In this document: positions 31,920 through 38,905 of the stretch, piece by piece
Layout: every line of letters begins with the position of its first letter
How positions within the stretch are numbered: the stretch's first letter is position 1
Origin: JAYVIQ01 sp043770215
GTDB taxonomy: Bacteria; Bacteroidota; Bacteroidia; Cytophagales; JAAEPT01
Direction: 5' to 3'
Assembly (NCBI GenBank): GCA_043770215.1
Contig: JAYVIQ010000180.1
Coordinates: 1-38,905 of the forward strand
DNA: 38,905 bases
Notes under the pieces: generated by a model
What the model was told of the DNA's origin: nothing
The model's database searches: none
Seen by the model: the letters and a program-made list of their open reading frames with translations, nothing else
Program-made: the position numbers and the translations under genes

Positions 31920-33134
31920 GTGAAAAAAAGTTTAGTATATTATTTAGCAATTGTAATTGTTTGTTTTATTGCGTCTTGTGATTTTATAAAAAAACAAAAA
32001 AAAATAAAAGGTACTGATTCTAAAGAAAAGTTATGTTTTTCTAAGCTAGCAATTGGCTCAGAAAGGCATACTTTTATATATGATTCTATAGATGGTAGCA
32101 ACAAAAAAATACGTTTAGATTCTTTTATAGATTCTACTTTTGGGTTTAAGGATCTTAACGGATGTATTTTAGTACACCAATCAGGTGTAGATGTGTACCA
32201 GAAATGTGCAGGTACAACGTGTTTTTCTTGTGATAATCCTGAAGAGCTAACCACAAATTCTGTTTTTCAACTTGCTTCATTGTCTAAAACATTTACAGCG
32301 GTAGCAATTTTAAAACTTTTAGAAAACAAAAAGCTACATCTAGAAGATAGTGTACAGAAGTTTTATCCAAACTTTCCTTACAAAAATATTACTATTCGTT
32401 TATTGCTCAGTCATAGAAGTGGGCTGCCAAATTACCTTTATGCATTTGAAGATAGCTCAAGAACTTGTCCAAAACCAGATAACCAAACCCTTATGCAGTG
32501 GTTTGAAAACGACAAACCCCCAATTTATTATTACGCCAATAGAGGGTTCTCTTATAACAATACTAATTATGCAATATTGGCGGCAATTATAGAAAAAGTA
32601 AGTGGCCAGAGGTATAAAGATTATCTTATAAAAGAACTTTTTATTCCTTTAAAAATGAAAAGTACATTTGTTGGGACTCATTTGCCCAATAATGAAAACA
32701 TAACTAAAGGGCACGAAGGAACACAAACAATAGGCAAAGACTATTTTGACAGCGTGGTAGGAGACAAAGGAATTTATTCTACCATGAATGATTTGTTTAC
32801 TTGGTATACCTCTCTAAACGCATTTTGTTTGCTCAAATATGAAAGCTTACAACTAGCGTTTACGCCTCAAAGTTTCGAGAATGAAGGAGTTAGAAATTAC
32901 GGATTGGGATTTAGGTTGAAATTAGACCCCAAAACCAAAAATGTAAAGTATATTTATCATAATGGCTGGTGGAAAGGCTATAATGCTCTTTTTTGGTTTA
33001 GCCCAACATCTAAATCTTTTGTGCTGATTTTAACAAATGTAAAAAACAAAAGTATATTTAGAATAAATCCTATTATAGAAATTTTAGAAGGTGTAAACCC
33101 AGAAGAGCCAAGTGCAGAAGTGTTAGAAGATTGA
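31920..33134 (+). CDS. Beta-lactamase-fold serine hydrolase, lipoprotein
   Basis: A 404-residue precursor starting at GTG, with a lipoprotein leader (SLVYYLAIVIVCFIASC). It belongs to the class C beta-lactamase/D-aminopeptidase group: the nucleophile motif SLSK in QLASLSKTFTAVAILKLL, then LLSHRSGLPNYLY, the Tyr motif YNNTNYAILAAIIEKVSG, and a third motif HNGWWKGYNALFWFSP. Such bacterial proteins act as peptidases or esterases rather than antibiotic resistance enzymes. The substrate is unknown. It appears to be its own unit, convergent with the DUF5686 gene. Confidence 0.88.
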   Translation: MKKSLVYYLAIVIVCFIASCDFIKKQKKIKGTDSKEKLCFSKLAIGSERHTFIYDSIDGSNKKIRLDSFIDSTFGFKDLNGCILVHQSGVDVYQKCAGTTCFSCDNPEELTTNSVFQLASLSKTFTAVAILKLLENKKLHLEDSVQKFYPNFPYKNITIRLLLSHRSGLPNYLYAFEDSSRTCPKPDNQTLMQWFENDKPPIYYYANRGFSYNNTNYAILAAIIEKVSGQRYKDYLIKELFIPLKMKSTFVGTHLPNNENITKGHEGTQTIGKDYFDSVVGDKGIYSTMNDLFTWYTSLNAFCLLKYESLQLAFTPQSFENEGVRNYGLGFRLKLDPKTKNVKYIYHNGWWKGYNALFWFSPTSKSFVLILTNVKNKSIFRINPIIEILEGVNPEEPSAEVLED

Positions 33135-33195
33135 GATGAAAGGTTTAAGCATCAAGAAGTTTTGAAAATAAATCCTAAACTAAAAAACCTTTAAA

Positions 33196-35643
33196 TTAGA
33201 GCGCAAACTGAAGTCCAAATTTTAAACCAAACTGATTTACATTTGGTCTATTCAAATAAGATAATCTTTGAAACAATTCTACTCTTAAAACCTTAAAAAT
33301 ATTTTCTACGCCGTAGCCCATTTCTAAGTAAGGATATCTACCAAAAGTGCCAAATATTCTGCTTTTAGGTTCCAAAATTTGTCTGTTTTTGTCACTAACA
33401 TTTCCCCATAAAGCGGTTACATTTACCACTTCTCTCCATTTTAGTTTTTTAAACAAAGGGATTTTGTCAAAGAAAAAACCATTGAAATGATGTACGTACT
33501 TTAGATCTATAAATTGGTCACTTACAAATTCAAAGTAATTCATCATATTAAATCCAGAAAGGACATAAATAGGGGTTTGATTTCCTAAATGTACATTTAG
33601 CAATGGGTAGGGTAATGTACCAAATATTTTGCCTGTGTTTAGTTGTATTCTGCCTTCTCCTAGAACTCCAACGCCAATTAAATGATTTACAGAAAGTAAT
33701 AATTTATGAAAGTTGAAATCTGAATTCAACACATTTTTTATGCCTAAGTTGTATGATAGTGAAAATTCTGGTTTTTTGCTGCCCAGTGATTTTCTACCGA
33801 AATCTGTGTTTATAAATCCTTCGTTATGAGCAAATCTTAGTTTAAATTCTAAGTCGCTGGTATTCATTGTTTTGTATATATTTTTTTCATTTTGCTTATA
33901 ATAACCAAAATCAAAGGTAGGGTTTATTAATGTTTTGTTAAAGCCTACGCTTCCAGAAAAATGTTTGTTTAATTGTTTGTAAATATACCCATTGAATGAA
34001 TTGGAGTAGTAAGCTCCAGTTTGTGTGCCCCATTTAGAAATTGATTCAAAAATATTGTTGTTTATCAATTGAGCCAAACCTAATCTATCTAGTTCTTTTC
34101 TCCACTGAAAACCTGTTTTGATATAGGGCTTTCGAGATAAAATAAAACGAGCCTCTATATTGTGTTTAAGTACTTGGTCTTTAGTTCCATAAGCCAAATA
34201 TCCATTGAAAAACATTTTTTTGCTAAATTTTGTATTGGTTTTTATTCCCATTCTAAATCTACTTCCTTCTATGTTGTTGTAAGCATAACTAGATATGTAA
34301 GGTCCTACAGCTATTTTTCCAAAATCTTTGTATCCGTTTACCACTATATTTAGTACATCTAAGTAAGATTTTACAGAAGGTAAGTTTTTTATGGTGTCTA
34401 CTAATGCAAATGCTTTGGCCTCATGGTCTTTTAGTGAGTCGTGTCTATTTTCTTTCCAATAGTCACTTGTGTATGTTTGTGAGTCCTCATTTATTTCCAA
34501 TGGATATTCATAAAAATTGTTATCTTTTTCTTTATTTAGGATTAATTTGTCTACCGTAAAAGTAGATCTTATAAGAGGACTGGCCCATTTTTCGCTAAGA
34601 TTTTCTGCGTCTATGACTAAATCTGTTCTTCTTGGAAAAAAAGGACCTTCTAATGTAGGTTGCCACTCTCTTTTGATATTTATGCTGTTTATATAATTTA
34701 TGTCAGCAGATGGCGGAATGGTTAAATCTATTTTTGTAAGAGCAAAGGTTTCTTTATCAATCCAAATTTTGCCTACAAATGCCAGCGCATTTTGATTTTT
34801 TGGTTTAATGTTTAATTCATAACTAAATCTGTCATTTAAAAAAATAGAATCTTCTAATTCATACTCATAATAGATACGCCAGCCATCAGCTATAGGAGAA
34901 ATAAAATCCTTTTCTAGCACTCTAATTGAGTTCTTAGAAAAATTGAATTGGGCAAATGTAGCTCCTATTAGCTGAGATAAGAAGCTTTCATCAGTAACGC
35001 CCACACCGGTAGTTCTTGTGGCTTTAATAATTTCTTTTATGGCTTCTGGTTTTGTTTTGTAATAGTAGTCAGACATTGTCTCTGAAATAAAAATTGGGAA
35101 ATATTGCCTCCCTTGGTCATCTATTAATTTTTCTAATTCCTGAAGCGAGGCACCAATCTTACCAAGAATTTTTTTCTCCATGAAATCTTCGCTTAGGTTT
35201 TTCATGTCTATTTCTAGTTTGTTGTAACTTTCGTATTCATAAAAATCTAAAGCTCTGATGTCATTTTTACTTTTATTGTCTATAACTTTTCGCATGATAG
35301 CAAAAGCAGGGTTTTCTACTTTGCTCAAAATTACCTCTTCTAACAATACTATATTTTCTTCAAGCGCTACATCTATTTTTTGATCTGTATTTTTTCTGTA
35401 AATGGTTTTATAAGGTTTAAATCCTAATGCCCTAAAAACCAATGTGTCTGATGTACATTCTTTGCAACTGATCTCGTAATTTCCTTCTGCGTCTGAATTT
35501 GTATATTGGCTGTTGTCTGCAAAAGAAACTGAAGCAAATTCTACTTCATAGCCAGCATTATCTTTAATCACACCATAAATTTTGGTTTGAGATTTTAGTT
35601 GAAATGCAATAAAAAACAATATTAGTATAAATCCTTTTTTCAT
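33196..35643 (-). CDS. CarboxypepD_reg-like / DUF5686 outer-membrane protein
   Basis: An 815-residue protein with a signal peptide (KKGFILILFFIAFQLKSQ). It has an N-terminal carboxypeptidase-regulatory-like beta domain (about 20-95; GVIKDNAGYEVEFASVSFAD and SDAEGNYEI), a middle DUF5686 region (about 110-400), and a C-terminal half rich in alternating aromatic strands that ends in GLKFGLQFAL, as expected for an outer-membrane beta-barrel. The family is widespread in Bacteroidota; a role in transport or envelope maintenance is assumed, not shown. It is monocistronic and divergent from dinB across a repeat-containing spacer. Confidence 0.85.
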   Translation of the reverse strand: MKKGFILILFFIAFQLKSQTKIYGVIKDNAGYEVEFASVSFADNSQYTNSDAEGNYEISCKECTSDTLVFRALGFKPYKTIYRKNTDQKIDVALEENIVLLEEVILSKVENPAFAIMRKVIDNKSKNDIRALDFYEYESYNKLEIDMKNLSEDFMEKKILGKIGASLQELEKLIDDQGRQYFPIFISETMSDYYYKTKPEAIKEIIKATRTTGVGVTDESFLSQLIGATFAQFNFSKNSIRVLEKDFISPIADGWRIYYEYELEDSIFLNDRFSYELNIKPKNQNALAFVGKIWIDKETFALTKIDLTIPPSADINYINSINIKREWQPTLEGPFFPRRTDLVIDAENLSEKWASPLIRSTFTVDKLILNKEKDNNFYEYPLEINEDSQTYTSDYWKENRHDSLKDHEAKAFALVDTIKNLPSVKSYLDVLNIVVNGYKDFGKIAVGPYISSYAYNNIEGSRFRMGIKTNTKFSKKMFFNGYLAYGTKDQVLKHNIEARFILSRKPYIKTGFQWRKELDRLGLAQLINNNIFESISKWGTQTGAYYSNSFNGYIYKQLNKHFSGSVGFNKTLINPTFDFGYYKQNEKNIYKTMNTSDLEFKLRFAHNEGFINTDFGRKSLGSKKPEFSLSYNLGIKNVLNSDFNFHKLLLSVNHLIGVGVLGEGRIQLNTGKIFGTLPYPLLNVHLGNQTPIYVLSGFNMMNYFEFVSDQFIDLKYVHHFNGFFFDKIPLFKKLKWREVVNVTALWGNVSDKNRQILEPKSRIFGTFGRYPYLEMGYGVENIFKVLRVELFQRLSYLNRPNVNQFGLKFGLQFAL

Positions 35644-35658
35644 AAACAGTATAAATAT

Positions 35659-35833
35659 ATGTGAATATCCGCAATGATACCAGTACCTATTATTTTTTTT
35701 GCAAAAAGGATCGAAGCGGAGCTCTTTTTTGCTTTTTCAGCAAAAAAAGCGAGAGCGTAGAGCCTGACCCGGTAGGGTTTTGCCCAAAATCACTAATCAA
35801 TTCCTATAATGGTACAATTACGGATATTCACAT
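35659..35833. repeat. Inverted-repeat-bounded spacer element
   Basis: ATGTGAATATCCG (35659-35671) and CGGATATTCACAT (35821-35833) are an exact 13-bp inverted repeat. Weaker complementarity extends on both sides (outward TATAAAT/ATAAATATA; inward AATGATACC/GGTACAATT). The arms enclose about 150 bp holding the intergenic repeat copy at 35701-35790. One arm lies 15 bp upstream of the DUF5686 start. Confidence 0.65.
35701..35790. repeat. Intergenic hairpin repeat, copy 1
   Basis: The order is GCAAAAAGGATCGAAGCGG, GAGCTC, hairpin TTTTTTGCT-TTTTC-AGCAAAAAA (35725-35747), then GCGAGAGCGTAGAGCCTGAC and AGGG...CAAAATC. The same order recurs at 36466-36590 with a different stem. No protein is encoded. 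Confidence 0.75.
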
Positions 35834-35923
35834 AAATATACAATTTTGAATCTTATTAAGCCAAAATCACGTAATAGATGTTTAAGATTTAGTTAAATTA
35901 GTTTTCGAAACAAAAGCAGCAAA

Positions 35924-36388
35924 ATGATACACCAAACAAAAGTAAATCTATTTAAACAATCAAGAGAAAATTTTATTAAACTTTTAAATTCCTTGCCAGA
36001 AGAGAAATTATTTGTAATACCTAAAGGATTTAATAACAACATTATATGGAATTTTGCACACTGTGTAGTAGCCCAGCAATCTTTGCTTTATAAGATATCT
36101 GGCAATGAAGTTATTGTAAATGATGATTTAGTAAATACTTATAAAAAAGGATCTCTAGCATCTGATGTTTTTTTAAAAGGGTTAAAGAATCAAATGATAG
36201 AAATTTCTAATTTAGCAGTAAATAAATTATCAATAGATTGCCTTACTCCAGAGTTTTTTGATGATTTCCAAGTGTACCCAACGTCTTTTGGTTTTGAAAT
36301 AAACAGCTTAGATACGGCTTTAGATTTTAATAATTTACACGAAGGGTTACATTTTGGCTACGCCATGGCACTCAAAAGAGCAATATAA
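35924..36388 (+). CDS. DinB-like four-helix protein
   Basis: The 154-residue protein resembles the DinB/YfiT superfamily, small four-helix-bundle proteins whose metal site is formed by three histidines. Visible are SRENFIKLLNSLPEEKL, the first His in WNFAHCVVAQQSLLYKISG, and the C-terminal NNLHEGLHFGYAMALKR with two more His. Several members are thiol-dependent (bacillithiol) S-transferases, which would fit the presence of bshC, but no specific reaction can be assigned. It lies between the two intergenic hairpin repeats. Confidence 0.8.
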   Translation: MIHQTKVNLFKQSRENFIKLLNSLPEEKLFVIPKGFNNNIIWNFAHCVVAQQSLLYKISGNEVIVNDDLVNTYKKGSLASDVFLKGLKNQMIEISNLAVNKLSIDCLTPEFFDDFQVYPTSFGFEINSLDTALDFNNLHEGLHFGYAMALKRAI

Positions 36389-36465
36389 AGTAGTTGATAG
36401 GTAAAAAACTCAATGCAATAAAATTGGTTGAGGATGTATAAAAAGGTGAGCAAATTATTATTCTA

Positions 36466-36590
36466 GCGAAAAGGATAGGGGTGGAGCTCTCCCGATTTTT
36501 CATCGGGAAGCGAGAGTGAGTAGCCTGACCTCTAGGGGATTCGTTCAAAATCTATTTAGAATCAATTACCTGTACTAATTATCATAATGA
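36466..36590. repeat. Intergenic hairpin repeat, copy 2
   Basis: GCGAAAAGGATAGGGGTGG, GAGCTC, hairpin TCCCGAT-TTTTC-ATCGGGA (36490-36508), GCGAGAGTGAGTAGCCTGAC, then AGGGG...CAAAATC and ATCAATTACC. Flanks and the TTTTC loop match copy 1, while the stem bases differ on both sides and stay complementary. It ends 18 bp before the ald ATG. Confidence 0.75.
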
Positions 36591-36608
36591 ATTTAAAATG
36601 AAATAAGT

Positions 36609-37688
36609 ATGATTATAGCTTGTCCTAAAGAAATAAAAATTTTAGAAAATAGAGTAGGACTTACTCCTAGCGGTGTGTTTCAACTTGTTTCTTTGGGGCA
36701 CAAGGTGTATATCCAGCGTGGAGCAGGGGCTGGATCTGGGTTTGAAGACCAAGAATACATACTTGCTGGCGCAGGTATAAAAAATACAGCTGCAGAGCTT
36801 TATATGCTTGCAGACATAGTAATAAAAGTAAAAGAACCGTTAGCAAGCGAATACAAATTAATAAGGGAGAATCAAATCATTTTTACATATTTCCATTTTG
36901 CTTCTTCTATAGAGCTTATTCAAGAAATGGCAGCAAGTAAGGCTATTTGTATTGCATACGAGACCATTAAAGACAAGCACGGAGGTTTGCCACTTTTGGT
37001 GCCTATGAGTCAAATTGCAGGTAGATTGGCTGTCTTAGAGGGGCTTAGATTTTTGACTAAACCTTTTGGAGGTTTGGGTATTTTGCCAGGTGGTGTGCCA
37101 GGTGTAGAGCCAGCAAAAATTACTATTGTTGGAGCGGGTATGGTGGGTACAGAAGCGGCTAAAATAGCAGCGGGTTTAGATGCTGAAGTAACTATTTTAG
37201 ATGTAAACCCAAACCGATTGTTGTACTTATCAGAAACTTTGCCTAAAAATGTAAAAACTATTTTTTCTAATGCTTCATCTATTTCTAAATATTCTTCAGA
37301 GGCAGACTTACTTATTGGTGCAGTGTTGGTGCCAGGCGCTAGTGCACCAAAATTGGTGACAGAAGCTATGGTAAAAAACATGAAAAAAGGAGCGGTAATT
37401 GTAGATGTAGCCATAGATCAAGGAGGGTGCATAGAAACTTCCATCAAAACAAATTTTGATGCGCCAACATTTGAAAAACATGGTGTAATACATTATTGTG
37501 TGGCAAACATGCCAGGAGCGGTGGCAAGAACAGCAACTTTAGCCCTAACACAAGTAACCCTTCCTTATCTAATTCAATTGGCTGATAAAGGATATGAAAA
37601 AATGTCAATAGAGGATAAAGGCTTTGCAAATGGAGTAAATATAGACAAAGGAGTAATTCTATTGGATGAAATAAAGCATTTGGTTTAG
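36609..37688 (+). CDS. ald: Alanine dehydrogenase
   Basis: NAD-dependent interconversion of L-alanine and pyruvate plus ammonia, in the cytoplasm. The 359-residue protein has the family N-terminus CPKEIKILENRVGLTPSGV, the substrate-binding Lys in DIVIKVKEPL, the catalytic His in TYFHFASS, VPMSQIAGRLAVLEGLRFL, the Rossmann site IVGAGMVGTEAAKIAAG, and DVAIDQGGCIETS followed by CVANMPGAVARTATLALT. The last residues (FANGVNIDKGVILLDEIKHL) differ from the usual LNTYxGxxT ending and the protein is some ten residues short, but all catalytic positions are kept. The PntA-type membrane part is absent, which excludes transhydrogenase. Confidence 0.94.
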   Translation: MIIACPKEIKILENRVGLTPSGVFQLVSLGHKVYIQRGAGAGSGFEDQEYILAGAGIKNTAAELYMLADIVIKVKEPLASEYKLIRENQIIFTYFHFASSIELIQEMAASKAICIAYETIKDKHGGLPLLVPMSQIAGRLAVLEGLRFLTKPFGGLGILPGGVPGVEPAKITIVGAGMVGTEAAKIAAGLDAEVTILDVNPNRLLYLSETLPKNVKTIFSNASSISKYSSEADLLIGAVLVPGASAPKLVTEAMVKNMKKGAVIVDVAIDQGGCIETSIKTNFDAPTFEKHGVIHYCVANMPGAVARTATLALTQVTLPYLIQLADKGYEKMSIEDKGFANGVNIDKGVILLDEIKHLV

Positions 37689-38016
37689 TAATGGTTTTCG
37701 CTTTTTTTTCTATTTTTTCTTTATGAATTTAAGTAGCTGCTGTAGAAGTTACGTTATAAAAGCGTTTAGATTGCTGTTGTAAGGTGATTGCAGTAGAAAA
37801 ACTATGCTTAAAGCAAAACAGCAAATAGGGGCTGGAAGCGCTATAAATAATAGCTTTTTAGAAACTATTCATACAACAACCTAGGTAAGAAACCAAACCA
37901 TTCTTTTTTTTAATATCCATACTTCCGTTTAGCTCTATCTTTTTCCAAAGAATATAAAGTGGTATATTTGTTCAGTAAAAGGGTAAATAATTAATTGTAA
38001 CATAAAAAGATATCTA
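37689..38016. other. Spacer between ald and the GT39-like gene
   Basis: 328 bp of AT-rich DNA. TATATTTG at 37963-37970 matches the -7 box TAnnTTTG and could serve the following gene, but it has no TTG at the proper distance. Otherwise nothing is recognisable. Confidence 0.4.
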
Positions 38017-38905
38017 ATGACAAGAATTAATGTGGGAGATATTCGGTTTTGGATACTTTTTTTATTTTTTGTTCGGCTGTATGGTATATGGTTTCCTCCA
38101 TTAGAGGTAGAACACAACTGGAGGCAAACAACTGTGGCAATGGTAGCTAGAAATTTTTTAGAAGTAGACAATAATATTTTGTACCCAAGGGTAGATATGG
38201 CGGGTACACTTACAGGCATTACGGGTATGGAGTTTCCTTTACTGAACTATCTAATTTACACATTAGCAAAGGTATTTGGTTATCAGCATTGGTATGGCAG
38301 GCTCATTGTGTTGTTGGTAAGTAGTTTAGGGAGTTGGTATTTTTACAAATTGGTTAAGTCTCAATTCTCTGAAAAAGTAGCCTTTATTGCAGTATTTTCA
38401 TTGCTTTTTTCTCTGTGGTTGGCTTATAGTCGTAAAATTATGCCAGATACTTTTGCAACATCATTAGCCATAATAGGGTTGTATTATGGATTTGATTATT
38501 TAAAAAACATGAAATTGACCTCATTAGGCTTATATTTTGTATTTGGGTTGGTAGGATTGCTTTCTAAGCTCCCAGTAGTATTTTTATTTGTGTATTTAAT
38601 TTTTCCATTTATAAAACTCAAGTCCTTTTCTAAAGAGCAACTTTTATTCTTTTTTGGTTCATTAATTATGTTTTTACCTGTTATTTGGTGGTATTTTGTT
38701 TGGACCCCTTACCTTACAGAACATTTTGGCTTTTGGCACTTTTTTATGGGTAAAGATTTTTCTTTGGGGATAAAAGAAACTTGGTTAGGAATAAATGAAG
38801 TACTAGAAAGATTATTTTATACGCCACTTGGTATTTCTGGATTGGTTTTGTTAATTATTTCTTTGGCTTATTTTATGTTTAAAAAAGAATGGAAGCCAGT
38901 TTTAG
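38017..38905 (+). CDS. GT39/ArnT-like membrane glycosyltransferase, 5' part
   Basis: The frame from ATG 38017 stays open to the right window edge (296 codons). After the first membrane helix it has PPLEVEHNWRQTTVAMVARN, the acidic first-loop motif of GT-C enzymes, then NILYPRVDMAGTLTGITGME with FPLLNYL, and at least seven further hydrophobic helices. This is the plan of the PMT/ArnT (GT39, RfaG-unrelated) superfamily, which transfers sugars from polyprenyl phosphate on the periplasmic face. The acceptor is unknown. The C-terminal periplasmic part lies outside the window. Confidence 0.78.
   Translation, partial: MTRINVGDIRFWILFLFFVRLYGIWFPPLEVEHNWRQTTVAMVARNFLEVDNNILYPRVDMAGTLTGITGMEFPLLNYLIYTLAKVFGYQHWYGRLIVLLVSSLGSWYFYKLVKSQFSEKVAFIAVFSLLFSLWLAYSRKIMPDTFATSLAIIGLYYGFDYLKNMKLTSLGLYFVFGLVGLLSKLPVVFLFVYLIFPFIKLKSFSKEQLLFFFGSLIMFLPVIWWYFVWTPYLTEHFGFWHFFMGKDFSLGIKETWLGINEVLERLFYTPLGISGLVLLIISLAYFMFKKEWKPVL

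Noticed and set aside
37010..37414. 134-codon antisense frame inside ald
   Set aside because: It is fully opposite a conserved enzyme; its Pro/Ala/Thr-rich content is the reverse image of the Rossmann-fold codons.
1..38905. CRISPR arrays, rRNA genes, prophage, replication origin
   Set aside because: No regularly spaced short repeats, rRNA stretches, phage structural genes or dnaA-box clusters were seen.

Overview
The window is AT-rich, non-phage chromosomal DNA from a member of the Bacteroidota (Flavobacteriia/Sphingobacteriia-like). Four things support this: short 287-residue RpoD-type sigma factors, a type IX secretion (T9SS) C-terminal sorting domain, DUF4295 next to L28/L33, and promoters of the form TTG-N19-TAnnTTTG. 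Bacillithiol synthesis (bshC), porphyrin synthesis (hemB, hemG) and LptF/G-type export fit an aerobic Gram-negative of that phylum.

Layout. 1-3.5 kb: a truncated secreted-protein gene, a divergent RpoD paralogue, a protein that is little more than a T9SS sorting domain, a decayed OmpA-family gene and hemB. 3.9-10 kb is housekeeping: rpmB-rpmG-DUF4295, ftsY, rimO, bshC overlapping a 5-formyl-THF cyclo-ligase gene, and pth. 10-12.5 kb: a Cys-rich repeat lipoprotein, a GreA/GreB-like protein, and a SiaB/SiaC partner-switch operon whose third gene is a coiled-coil membrane protein. 13-18.2 kb: elongator-type tRNA-Met(CAT), an LptF/G permease, rpsO-pnp, and the main rpoD, most units closed by clear intrinsic terminators. 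18.5-21.2 kb: a HAD phosphatase, hemG and a polyprenol-phosphate-mannose-type glycosyltransferase.

21.2-24.0 kb is an accessory island and the most unusual part. Two gene cassettes (one unknown gene; then AraC regulator plus PEBP protein) lie between copies of a constant repeat. Each cassette starts with its own GTT... sequence and ends with the reverse complement of it (GTTAGC/GCTAAC; GTTGTGGGCA/TGCCCACAAC). The constant repeat is a fusion of two modules. One module contains the start of an IS1182-like transposase; the other carries an imperfect hairpin with unpaired bases. The logic resembles integron cassettes and attC sites, but no integrase is present and the strict attC consensus is not met.

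24.3-38.9 kb: a GT22-like mannosyltransferase, a frameshifted DUF2834 gene, a redox/lipoprotein cluster (PhoX-like protein, imelysin-di-haem peroxidase fusion, SprB-like/cytochrome c fusion) behind a textbook Bacteroidota promoter, a lone cyanase, a beta-lactamase-fold hydrolase, a large CarboxypepD_reg/DUF5686 outer-membrane protein, a DinB-like protein, alanine dehydrogenase and a GT39-like glycosyltransferase cut by the window end. Two intergenic repeats around dinB share flanks and a TTTTC loop but have different, self-complementary stems.
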